DNA from: Entrophospora sp. SA101
Lineage: Eukaryota > Glomeromycota > Glomeromycetes > Entrophosporales > Entrophosporaceae
Direction: 5' to 3'
Length of the DNA: 26,412 nucleotides
Assembly (NCBI GenBank): GCA_958430865.1
Contig: CAUDNR010004079.1
Coordinates: 148,892 to 175,303 of the forward strand
A program made the translations under genes and the position numbers. The notes under the pieces were generated by a model. The model was not told the DNA's origin. It worked only from the letters and a program-made list of their open reading frames with translations, and did no database searches. Of this stretch, positions 1 through 9,475 are shown piece by piece (position 1 is the first letter of the stretch; every line of letters starts with the position of its first letter).

Positions 1-1024
1 TGTCATAGTTTGTGGAATATCATAACATTTTTTCTCAAATGTTAATCTTCCACATCCATCTTGAGAAATACCAAGAACTAGTTCAAATTTAAATTGTTGT
101 TTTTCATCAATCCAATTAGAAATTAATGAACTTATTTTTAAGTTCAATAATTTTCCAATTCTTGGACTTTTTTGAATTAATAACTTTGGTTTCCATTCAT
201 CATTGTGATGATAGTATTGAATTAGTTCTTCATAAACTTCCTTATCAATAATTTCTTTATAAGGTTTGATTTTTTCATTGAAATCGTGTGAAGGAATTAT
301 ATTAAACCTGATTAGTGGAATAATCTCCTCCAAATTTGTTTTCAATTCAATTACACTATCTTCATTCCATTCTGAAATACTTTCTTCCAGTTTGACTAAT
401 TTTGGTTTTTTATTTACTGGTGAATACCGGCCCAACTCAATGGATTTTTCTTTTTTTCCCTCCTTTTTTGCTTCTTCCAAATTTTCTATTTGTCCAATTC
501 CCCATTGAATAGCATGATCCCAGGCACCAATTTCTTTTTCAACTTTGAAATAATCACTTTTTACCACAAACAACATTGTTGATTTTTCAATTGCCTTATA
601 ACCACCATCATCATCAGAATTGAAAAAAACCAATTCAGGGTTTCCACAAATTAATTCGTTACAATTATTTTGAAGCATACTACTAAACGATAATTGATGT
701 TGTGATGAAAATGTATAAACATAAATTAAATTTTGCTTGATCCGTTCATTTCCTTCAACCATTAAATAGTTTTGTATATCCTCGATTAATTCATTAAAAT
801 TTAATTCATCACATGCTTCAAGAAGTTCAAGAATTTCATTTGGATTCAGATTATCTATACTAATAATTCCATTATAAATAAATCTTTTAAAATAACAAGG
901 AGAAATAAATTAACAGTTTTAAAATTTTTTGCAATTAAATTAAATCAAATCAATCAATCTTACTTTAAAAGAACCTCAAATACTTTTGGAGAAATATTCT
1001 CCTTTTCAAATAAAATAACCCCAT
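1..1024 (-). pseudogene. BTB-BACK-TLDc gene, 5'-truncated, runs off left edge (array gene 0)
   Basis: Exon 2 (1-883) is open to the window edge. It begins with the end of the BTB fold (FIYNGIISIDNLNPNE), continues through a BACK-like helical region (AIQWGIGQ), and reaches a stretch matching the start of a TLDc domain (ALISxWID-like LISNWIDEKQQ, then FELVLGISQDG). Intron 884-963 (80 bp, GTAAG donor) separates it from exon 1, of which only the last 20 or so codons (GVILFEKENISPKVFEVLLK) remain. Upstream of 1024 homology to the other array copies stops and an in-frame TGA follows within about five codons, so the BTB N-terminus and its start codon are missing. The first in-frame ATG is well inside exon 2. 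Family members are usually substrate adaptors for Cul3 ubiquitin ligases; TLDc is linked to oxidative-stress or V-ATPase roles elsewhere. It may be a truncated pseudogene, or it may have an unrecognised upstream exon beyond AOS1. Unlike genes 1-3 it keeps TLDc. Confidence 0.75.
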
Positions 1025-1053
1025 AGATCAATTTATATCACATATGCTAAAAT

Positions 1054-2829
1054 ATGTCTGCCATGTCAATCACATCAACATTAGAAATTTCTGATGAAAT
1101 TTCATCAGGAACTTCTCAAATTCAAGAAGCTAGCGTAGAAAATATTACAGAAGGTAATTAATTAATAATAATTCTTATTTATTATATACATCATAAATAA
1201 ATATCGTTATTTTTATTATAATAAATGATAACTTAGATGAGACTGATTTATATGATAGACAAATAAGATTATGGGGTTTAGAAGCTCAACAAAAGTAAAT
1301 AAATATATTAATTAATTGATCATCACATTAAAAATATTTCAAAAATCATAAAAATTATAATCTTTTTTTTTTCTAATTATGATAGAATGCGTAATTCATC
1401 AATATTAATATGTGGGATGAGAGGTTTAAGTAATGAAGTGTGCAAGAATATAGTTCTGTCTGGAGTTGGAAAGGTTACAATAATTGATCAAAATTTGGTG
1501 ACTGAAAATGATTTAGGTGCTCAATTTCTTTTAAGTGAACAAGATATTGGAAAAAACGTAATGACAAAGTTTTTCATTTAAAATTTTTTTTTTGAATTGA
1601 AAGAAAAAATTTACTTACAATTAATATTTTTTTCAGAGAGCTTTGGCAGCAGCAGATCGTGTTAAATATTTGAATCCTCGTGTTAACGTAACAACTGACA
1701 CTGATGATATTCGTAACAAGCCTAAAGATTATTTTCAGAAATTTGATTTAATAACTTTAACAGATTGTGATACAAATACAATAGTAATTTGTTAACACAT
1801 ACTTGTGTTATATTTATTATATTTTTTTACTTATTTGCTGACATTCAGAATTTGATTTATTATTAATCAGATCGAGATTAACCGGATTTGTCATGAATTA
1901 GGCAAGAAATTTTATGCAGCAAGCACATATGGCATTTATGGATATATATTTTGTGATCTTCTTCAACATGAATTTATTGAGTAAGCCAAGATATTATTAT
2001 TATTATTATTAGAAATAGTCGTAGTGAAAGCATTTTTTAAACTGACTGATTAATTTAATTTTTCCATTTGTGTGATATTTGTGCTAAGAGAGCGCCGGGT
2101 GGCTATTCCACATAAAGATGAAGTTGAAATAAAAATGATAAAGAAAAATGCCAAATACGAAAACTTTGAAACCTTTTTATCAAATGATTGGGCAACTACT
2201 AAAAGAAAAAAAATAAAGCCTTTATTCTGGGCTATACAAAGTATTTATTGAATCATCGAGAATCATTAGAATTATGGGAGTTCTCATAAAAAAACTCAAT
2301 TTAATTTGATTTATTTATTAGTAATTTTGAAATTTCAACAAGCAAATAACCATCCACCAAAATTATCTGAAGATATTGAAAAATTATCATCCATCAGAGA
2401 TTCATATATGCAATCAGTTGGAATTGATTCATCGTTCGTTTCTGATGAACTATTAAAGTAAAATACAATTTCGATATTATTAAGGTTACTACTGTTATAT
2501 TTCTGCACTAGATTATCAGTTATTTATTTGTTGTTTGTGCATAGATCACTTGTATTGAATTTTTCGGCAGAACTATCACCAATTTGTGCAATTGTAGGCG
2601 GAATCTTGGCTCAGGACATTTTAAAAGCATTATCATGTAAAGAATTACCTATTAACAATTTTTTCATTTATGATGGAAACGAAGGTAAAAAATTTTTAAC
2701 ACAGCATGTGTGTGTGTGTATGTATATTTATATATATTTATATTTATATTTATATTTATATTTATATTTATATTTATATTTTATATAGGTTCTGGTCTTA
2801 TTTACAAATTTGAAAAATCATCTAATTAA
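1054..2829 (+). CDS. AOS1: SUMO-activating enzyme E1 subunit 1 (Aos1/SAE1 type), complete, 9 exons
   Basis: Exons I place at 1054-1153, 1237-1294, 1386-1557, 1637-1783, 1871-1980, 2089-2240, 2322-2457, 2545-2684 and 2789-2829 join in phase with GT-AG introns to give 351 residues, close to human SAE1 (346). The ThiF/E1 fold is clear: YDRQIRLWG at residues 39-47, the strand and loop ILICGMRGLSNEV near 59-71, LTDCDTNT in the adenylation region, and the C-terminal SPICAIVGGILAQDILKA near 303-319, followed by NNFFIYDG. As expected for the Aos1 half there is no catalytic-cysteine domain; the partner Uba2 supplies the cysteine. The heterodimer adenylates SUMO and passes it to Ubc9, mainly in the nucleus. 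The start at 1054 (MSAMSITST) precedes the conserved block by a short acidic leader; the ATG at 1063 is an alternative. The gene begins only 29 bp from the broken end of BTB gene 0, so its promoter must overlap that gene. Exon 9 encodes only 12 complete residues after a microsatellite-bearing intron. Confidence 0.93.
2706..2781. repeat. Microsatellite in AOS1 intron 8: (TG)n then (TTTATA)n
   Basis: A TG run (about 2706-2718) is followed by roughly eight copies of a TTTATA-type hexamer up to about 2781, just before the acceptor of the last AOS1 exon (2789). Its length probably varies between strains. Confidence 0.9.
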
Positions 2830-3056
2830 TTAATATTAAAGGTGAAATTTTTCAGAAATTCATTCATGATCAATTGGTTGATATTCATTTCATTAAATAC
2901 TGCACATCTAATATCTGATATGTCATCCATTTACATTGCAAACTAATGCTTTGAGCTTTCAAATAATTGAATAATAGTCAAATTTTTTTTTTTATTTTTC
3001 AATTGTAGCAAAATCTAGCATTTGATTATTAAAAAATTATCTTAGAATTTAATAAT

Positions 3057-4197
3057 TCAGAATTCAGTGTCCTGTGTTGTGGGTCGATTGTTGCCCATGA
3101 GAATGGTCACTATGGCTGTGATAAGAACCGTGGTGGTAGTAGGGGCTGTGATAGGAGCCGTGTTGTACTTATCCTTGACCCTTTTGAAGTAATAATCTTG
3201 GTTGCCATTTACTAGTAAGATAATATTGAAGAATTTCTTCATAAAGTTCTTTTTCAATACTTTTTTATATGGTTTGATTTTTTTGTAGAAGTCATCAGAT
3301 GAAATTGGATTAAATCTAATTAATGGAATAATATTAATCAATAGAATTTTTAATTGATTAAAATCATCCTTATTCCAATTTAAAATATTTTTTTTCAATT
3401 CTTGTTTTTGCCCAATTCCCCATTGAATAACATAATCCCAAATATTAATTTCATCTAATTCTATGTCATCTCTTTTTAATATGGCTATAAATGCTGATTC
3501 ATCAATATCTTTGAAATCATTGGATTTTAAAAATAATTCTGGTTTCTCACAAACTAATTTATTACAATGAGCCTGCAATATGCTGAACAATTGATGTTTT
3601 AATGAAATTTTTTGAACATAAATTAAATTTTGTTGAATCCATTCTTTTTTATTTGTAATTAGATAATTTTGTAAATCATTAATTAATTCATTAAAGTCCA
3701 ATTCATCACATGCTTCAAGGAGTTCAAGAATTTCATTTGGATTCAGATTATCTATACTAATAATTCCATTATAAATAAATCTTTTAAAATAATAAGGAGA
3801 AAAAAATTAATAATTTTAAAATATTGTTTATAAAATAATCAAAATGAATAAATCAATCAATCTTACTTTAAAAGAACCTCAAATACTTTTGGAGAAATAT
3901 TCTCCTTTTCAAATAAAATAGCCCCATGACCAGATTTTTTAATCCAGTTGGCTGATAAAGCTGTTTTAAAATATGTAGATCTTGCTTTTAAAATATTTGA
4001 ATGAGCTTTAAAGGTTTAACCTCCTGTTCTGCTCCAACTCTAATCTCCACATCATAGGCATCAGGTTCATTCAGCAATTTTGATAAATCATTTACAAGTT
4101 GGCTAATATATTTTAATGGCAAGGCATCCTTTTTAGAATTGATAAGGTTGTTAATAATTGTGTTGATATTTTCTAAGGATGTAAAACTATTAGACAT
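3057..4197 (-). pseudogene. BTB-BACK gene, frameshifted twice (array gene 1)
   Basis: Exon 1 is 3867-4197 and exon 2 3057-3780, with an 86-bp intron (3781-3866). The ATG at 4197 starts MSNSFTSLENINT. The frame is lost after VGAEQEVK because a four-T run present in genes 2 and 3 is three T here (about 4015-4018); the correct frame then carries the rest of BTB (HSNILKARSTYF, SPKVFEVLLK). The BACK region is intact (WDYVIQWGIGQ). A second one-base deletion at about 3259-3260 (CAATAC against CAATAGC in genes 2 and 3) ruins the C-terminus, producing an unrelated tail ending at 3057. No TLDc domain follows. One frameshift is in a homopolymer and could be a sequencing error. The second is shared with relic gene 4, which argues that it is real. 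The 82-bp hairpin lies 59 bp upstream of the ATG. Confidence 0.85.
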
Positions 4198-4256
4198 TTT
4201 GTTTTTTTTTTGCTGATTTACGTTATTTTGTGTGATTGATTTACTGTAAAGTCTTG

Positions 4257-4338
4257 AAAGATAACACCCCTTTTTACAATTGTTTACAATTGTGTAACAA
4301 ATGATTTTCAATTGTAAAGTAGGGGTGGTGCTATCTTT
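4257..4338. repeat. 82-bp hairpin element upstream of BTB gene 1
   Basis: Near-perfect arms begin AAAGATAACACC and end GGTGCTATCTTT, and extend to about 26 bp per arm (TTTTTACAATTG against CAATTGTAAAG). The same 82-bp length occurs at 7587-7668 and 14004-14085. It lies 59 bp from the BTB start codon. It could be a tiny MITE or a promoter/5'-UTR structure copied with the gene. Confidence 0.85.
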
Positions 4339-4352
4339 CGAAACATATCAGG

Positions 4353-4760
4353 TATAGTGGCAATCATCTAAAGACATCATCAAATGTTGCCAATCTTTAA
4401 GTACTGATACTTTATTAAATATGGCCTATTCTACCAAAAACTCTCTATTTTTGCAATATTCTAGACATGAAAAATAATGTAATAGAAAGTTTTTTTTTGA
4501 GTTATTTAATTAAAAAAAAAGTTATAATGGTTTAAAGTTGGGTAACTCTGCTATTTTATTTGAAATTTCGGCAACTATATATCTAAACTGCAATTTACAG
4601 ATTATTTTCACAATTTTACCAATTATTCACGTGACAAAGTCACAGATCTTTTACAAATTTGGATTTATTTTTATATATTGGATTCTTTATAAGGCAAGAT
4701 CAGCATAAAAATTTCGGCAAGTGGCGCAGCACGTGATGTCTTTAGATGATTCGCACCATA
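4353..4760. mobile_element. Non-autonomous TIR element (~0.4 kb MITE) with TA flanks
   Basis: The left end (GGCAATCATCTAAAGACATCA, about 4359-4379) and the inverted right end (TGATGTCTTTAGATGATTCG, about 4734-4753) form terminal inverted repeats with TA at both outer edges, so a Tc1/mariner-like TA target is possible. The right-hand 147 bp recur in inverse orientation at 26277-26412, which shows it is a dispersed family. No ORF is present. It contains two copies of ATTTCGGCAA (4565, 4711) that also occur in the hAT-like MITE at 5453. Confidence 0.8.
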
Positions 4761-5452
4761 CTCAATTTTAGAGGATGATCGGCAATAATTGCAACACATG
4801 TTATATACAAACTGTCCTGTCATCTGGCTTTAACTCAATTGTATGTCACCAAAATCGATTGTACAACAATATCAACAATATATTCTAATTCTCCACTTTC
4901 TACTTTATAGATTGCAAAAGCAATTCAGTAAAAGGTGAAGTAATTCAGATGTTAGTTATAGAAATCTTTTTTTGCATTTGGTAAATCATATGTTCACTGA
5001 AAATAATAAACTTAAATTAACAACTGTTAGGGACCATAAATAATACCAATAGAAAGCCCAAGTTCTGTTTAGTATCCTGGTTAGTAATTTGAATAAGTAA
5101 AGCATTTATTTAAATTATTCTTTTGTAGGTACATTTATAAATGTTAATCATAATTTTTGCATTATTTCATAGTTCTAAATCATGTCATATAAAGGACTAC
5201 TGAACCAAAAGAAGGCATGAGTTGGTTATTAGTCTATGATGAGAACTCATGAACAAATTTATTATAATTTATTTAATATTAATATATTCAATATCTTTCA
5301 TTCATTAGATAAGAATCATGTAATATTTAATATATCATAAGTAGTGAATAAATGATACATTTATTGGTTTTCAATGTATTATTGATATATGATGTGCTGT
5401 CTCAAACCATAGGTGTGCTTTATTACATTGTAATTATAGCAAGAGTTTTCAC
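4761..5452. other. Intergenic, no gene seen
   Basis: AT-rich sequence between two transposable elements. I see no open coding structure, RNA gene or clear repeat beyond A/T runs. It has no counterpart in the other array spacers, so it was probably inserted or is unique to this spacer. Confidence 0.6.
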
Positions 5453-5707
5453 TAAGGATGTTAGCTGAAATGGATTTTGAAAAAAAAACAATTTCGGCAA
5501 GCAATTTTGGATTTACAATATTTTTTATATCTATAGGCATAAAATACTACCCAGAATTTCAGCTATTTAGTTAAAGTGTTCAAATAATCTCAGATATAAT
5601 TTCAGCAACTAATAAGATTAATTTCAGCATCTATGAAAAACTATTTTGGCATTTCAGATTAGGCAACAATCATTTATTAAGTGAGCCAATTTCGGCTAAC
5701 ATCCTTA
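5453..5707. mobile_element. hAT-type MITE, 255 bp, with 8-bp target site duplication
   Basis: The terminal inverted repeat TAAGGATGTTAGC is perfect for 13 bp at both ends and continues with one mismatch (C/T) into GAAAT. The element is flanked by the exact 8-bp duplication GTTTTCAC at 5445-5452 and 5708-5715. An 8-bp duplication and a TARGG-type end are hallmarks of hAT elements. There is no transposase ORF, so movement would need a transposase supplied in trans. The interior carries ATTTCGGCAA (5491) and related TTTCAGCA variants, plausible subterminal transposase-binding repeats. Confidence 0.92.
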
Positions 5708-5715
5708 GTTTTCAC

Positions 5716-6362
5716 CCTAATGTTTTTGCTGAACCAATTACAAACAAAAATATTGCTAAGAATCTATTTATTTTATTGTCTTTGAAAGCAATATTAAAAG
5801 GTTTTAATAATGATCAGCATATTATAAAATTATCCAATCAATTTCTTTATGGATTGACCAATCACAGATAAAGCCTGCTATGTTATCTTTCAAGGCTTTA
5901 TGATAAAAATTTTAAATGAATGCATGTGTTTATTATAATATATATATGGGCACAACAAGCAGAATGGTATTTTGAGTTAATGTTTATATGTAATCAAATA
6001 CTCTTCATATGAACAAACATAAAATAACTATATATCAATATGCCATTTGACTTAGAGTTCAAATATTACAGAGCTAATTTGGAAACTATTATGGCAACTA
6101 CATGACACTACAATATTTATTAAGGGCAGCAGCTATATTCAACATATCCCATGTTTGAATCATTATCTCTTTTATGCTTTTGAAATGTAAAAAGACCATC
6201 CAGTTTTTTGTAAAACTGTACAGCATTAATTTATAATGCAAACCAATGCTTTTAAGCTTCAAATAATTGAATAAATAGCCAAAAAAATTTTATTTAAAAT
6301 GCAGAAAACCTAACATTTGATTATAAAAAATTATTTCAAAAAGGAATTCTTTTATGCTGTAA
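5716..6362. other. Spacer downstream of BTB gene 2, homologous to the gene 3 spacer
   Basis: No coding potential is seen. From about 5905 the spacer matches the one at 7676-8290 (TTTTAAATGAATGCATGTGT, then AACAAGCAGAATGG, CTGTACAGCATTAAT and GCAAACCAATGCTTT), so each BTB gene was duplicated with its 3' flank. GTTATCTTTCAAG at about 5883 resembles the outer arm of the promoter hairpin. Confidence 0.7.
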
Positions 6363-7519
6363 TCACAGTAACCCACTTCTCTTTCTACTTATATCACTCA
6401 CTTCTCTAAATAATTTCAAAATCGATAATTCACTGCTCTCTTTTTTTGTAGTAATTGCAGTAACCATCCTGTTTTGTTTTATAATTATTCTTTTTCTTGG
6501 TCCTTTTTGAAGTAATAACCTTGGTTGCCATTTACTACTAGCAAGGTAATATTGAAGAATTTCTTCATAAAGTTCTTTATCAATAGCTTTTTTATATGGT
6601 TTGATTTTTTCATAGAAATCTTCAGATGAAATTTGATTAAATCTAATTAATGGAATAATATCAGCCAATAGAATTTTTAATTGTCTAAAATCATCCTTAT
6701 TCCAATCTAAAATATTTTTTTTCAATTCTTGGTTTTGTCCAATTCCCCATTGAATAACATAATCCCAAATGCTAATTTCATTTAATTCTATGTTATCTCT
6801 TTTTAATATGGCTATAAATGTTGATTCATCAATATCTTTGAAATCATTAGATTTTAAAAATAATTCTGTATTTTCACAAATTAATTTATTGCAATAATCT
6901 TGCATCATGCTGAATAATTGATGTTTTAATGAAATTTTATGAAAATAAATTAAGTTTTGTTGAATCCATTTTTTTTTATTTGTAATTAGGTAATTTTGTA
7001 AATCATTAATTAATTCATTAAAGTCCAATTCATCACATGCTTCAAGAAGTTCAAGAATTTCATTTGGATTCAGATTATCTATACTAATAATTCCATTATA
7101 AATAAATCTTTTAAAATAACAAGGAGAAATAAATTAACAGTTTTAAAATTTTTTGCAATTAAATTAAATCAAATCAATCAATCTTACTTTAAAAGAACCT
7201 CAAATACTTTTGGAGAAATATTCTCCTTTTCAAATAAAATAACCCCATGATCAGATTTTTTAAACCAGTTAGCTGATAAAGCTGTTTTAAAATATGTGGA
7301 TCTTGCTTTTAAAATATTTGAATGAGCTTTAAAGGTTTTAACCTCCTGTTCTGCTCCAACCCTAATCTCTACATCATAGGTGTCAGATTCATTCAGCAAT
7401 TTTGATAAATCATTTACAAGTTGGCCAATATATTTTAATGGCAAGGCATCCTTGTTAGAATTGATAAGGTTGTTAATAAATGTGTTGATATTTTCTAAGG
7501 ATGAAAAACTATTTGACAT
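6363..7519 (-). CDS. BTB-BACK protein lacking TLDc (array gene 2), intact
   Basis: Exon 1 (7188-7519) and exon 2 (6363-7107), with an 80-bp intron (7108-7187), encode 358 residues. The start MSNSFSSLENINT is shared by genes 1-3. The BTB fold begins near residue 49 (DVEIRVG), with the family signature FKAHSNILKARSTYF at 63-77, then SPKVFEVLLKFIYNGII across the splice junction. A BACK-like helical region follows, with NYLITNKKKW and WDYVIQWGIGQ. The protein ends shortly after WQPRLLLQKGPRKR with an unrelated tail of about 40 residues, at the point where gene 0 continues into TLDc. BTB-BACK proteins generally act as substrate receptors for Cul3 E3 ligases; the substrate here is unknown. An 82-bp hairpin lies 67 bp upstream of the ATG and two tandem GAAAGGTTT copies lie just upstream of the start. 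Its intron and adjoining exon ends are identical to those of gene 0. Confidence 0.85.
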
Positions 7520-7586
7520 TTTGAAAGGTTTGAAAGGTTTGAATATTTTTTAAGTGAAGTAATTAGTTATTTTGTGTGATTTTTCA

Positions 7587-7668
7587 AAAGATAGCACCCC
7601 ATTTTTACAACTGTTTACAACTGTGTAACAAATGATTTTCAATTGTAAAGTAGGGTGGTGCTATCTTT
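7587..7668. repeat. 82-bp hairpin element upstream of BTB gene 2
   Basis: The arms are AAAGATAGCACC at the left and GGTGCTATCTTT at the right, with complementarity running inward to TTTTTACAACTG / CAATTGTAAAG. A direct repeat TTTACAACTG occurs twice in the left arm and loop. It has the same size and relative place as the copy at 4257-4338. Gene 3 lacks it. Confidence 0.88.
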
Positions 7669-8294
7669 ATATATAGTAAGAATTTTAAATGAATGCATGT
7701 GTTTATATTATATATATGGGATGCAACAAGCAGAATGGCATTTTGAGTAATGTCTATATGTAATCTGCTTTAAAATTGCAAAAAACACTATTTTGTAAAT
7801 TGGATTTGAAAATATCATTAAAAAACAACATATTCCATGTTTGAATTATTCTTTTAAGAATGTAAAAAAGAGCATCAGTATTTTTGTAAAAACTGTACAG
7901 CATCAATCTATAATGCAAACCAATGCTTTGATAATTTTTTTGTTTTAAATTGTAGCAAATCTAGTGCAAATGTAGCCCATTTGTTAATGCTGATTATTTA
8001 GCATGTATGTTAATTATGGCTTAACTTTTGGTCAGTTAATTGACAATAAATAATTTGGTGCTTGTCAGCTAATTAGTTTACAAATTTACTTTGGTAAATA
8101 ATGATGGCTCTTTTACAAAGCTCAAAGGCTTGTTTATTTTTATTTGGTCAATTGCAAACTCACTTTTTCAAGTAAGGACTTAAATTTGTTCAATAATGGC
8201 ACTAAATTTACAAATAAATAAATATTTAATAAATAAATAAAATAATTAGCATTTTTGTCAACACATTAGCATTTGATAATTTCAAAGAAGTTCA
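7669..8294. other. Spacer downstream of BTB gene 3 (source of the inverted duplication)
   Basis: There is no gene. It is homologous to the spacers below genes 2 and 4 (AATGAATGCATGTGTTTA, CTGTACAGCATCAATC, CAAAGCTCAAAGGCTTG). It is contained entirely in the 7284-8357 segment that reappears reverse-complemented at 13315-14388. Confidence 0.75.
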
Positions 8295-9444
8295 TTAATA
8301 CCGTGTGTGAATGTGTCTTTGGTACTTTGGCGCCTTCTTGGTCCTCCCTCCTACTTTAATTACTGGTCTCCATATGTCATAATCATAATCTTCTGCTATA
8401 ATCACTGCTCTTTTTCTTGGTCCTTTTTGAAGCAATAACCTTGGTTGCCATTTACTACTAGCAAGGTAATATTGAAGAATTTCTTCATAAAGTTCTTTGT
8501 CAATAGCTTTTTTATATGGTTTGATTTTTTCATAGAAAGATTCAGATGAAATTTGATTAAATCTAATTAATGGAATAATATCAGCCAATAGAATTTTTAA
8601 CTGTTTAAAATCATCCTTATTCCAATCTGTAATATTTTTTTTCAATTCTTGTTTTTGTCCAATTCCCCATTGAATAACATAATCCCAAATATTAATTTCA
8701 TCTAATTCCATATCATCTCTTTTTAATATGGCTATAAATGCTGATTCATCAATATCTTTGAAATCATTAGATTTTAAGAATAATTCTGGATTCTCACAAA
8801 TTAATTTATTACAATGAGCCTGCAATATGCTGAACAATTGATGTTTTGATGAAATTTTTTGAACATAAATTAAATTTTGTTGAATCCATTCTTTTTTATT
8901 TGTAATTAGATAATTTTGTAAATCATCAATTAATTCATTAAAGTCCAATTCATCACATGCTTCAAGAAGTTCAAGAATTTCATTTGGATTCAGATTATCT
9001 ATATTAATAATTCCATTATAAATAAATCTTTTAAAATAATAAGGAGAAAAAATTAACAATTTTAAAATATTGTTTATAAAATAATCAAAATGAATAAATT
9101 AATTAATCCTACTTTAAAAGAACCTCAAATACTGTTGGAGAAATATTCTCTTTTTCAAATAAAATAATCCCATGATCAGAATTTTTAATCCAGTTGGCTG
9201 ATAAAGCTGTTTTAAAATATGTGGATCTTGCTTTTAAAATATTTGAATGAGCTTTAAAGGTTTTAACCTCCTGTTCTGTTCCAACTCTAATCTCCACATC
9301 ATAGGCATCAGGTTCATTCAGCAATTTTGATAAATCATTTACAAGTTGGCTAATATATTTTAATGGTAAGGTATCCTTATTGGAATTGATAAAGTTGTTA
9401 ATAATTGTGTTGATATTTTCTAAGGACGAAAAACTATTTGACAT
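8295..9444 (-). CDS. BTB-BACK protein lacking TLDc (array gene 3), intact
   Basis: Exon 1 (9113-9444) and exon 2 (8295-9027), joined across an 85-bp intron (9028-9112, donor GTAGGA), give 354 residues. The BTB core is DVEIRVG at 49-55, FKAHSNILKARSTYF at 63-77 and SPTVFEVLLKFIYNGII across the junction; the BACK-like part contains WDYVIQWGIGQ and ADIIPLIRFNQISS. After WQPRLLLQKGPRKR the frame enters a basic tail rich in Lys, Arg and His that ends HIHTRY, where gene 0 carries TLDc instead. In the BACK region this protein is closer to gene 1 than to gene 2, and its intron is also of the gene 1 type. The upstream hairpin of genes 1 and 2 is absent: the sequence passes directly from TTTTTTGCTGA to the next spacer. 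Likely a Cul3-type ubiquitin ligase adaptor by family; the target is unknown. Confidence 0.85.
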
Positions 9445-9475
9445 TTTGAAAGGTTTGAATATTTTTTTTTGCTGA

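Larger units (their letters stand above)
7284..8357. repeat. Inverted-duplication arm A (1074 bp)
   Basis: This segment spans the first part of BTB gene 2, its hairpin, the spacer and the last codons of gene 3. Its reverse complement is present at 13315-14388 with the same length and no difference in the stretches I compared base by base. Confidence 0.9.

Noticed and set aside
266..508. 80-codon plus-strand open frame
   Set aside because: Antisense shadow of BTB gene 0 exon 2.
2706..2781. Regularly spaced repeats suggesting a CRISPR-like array
   Set aside because: A simple hexamer microsatellite inside a eukaryotic intron, with no spacers.
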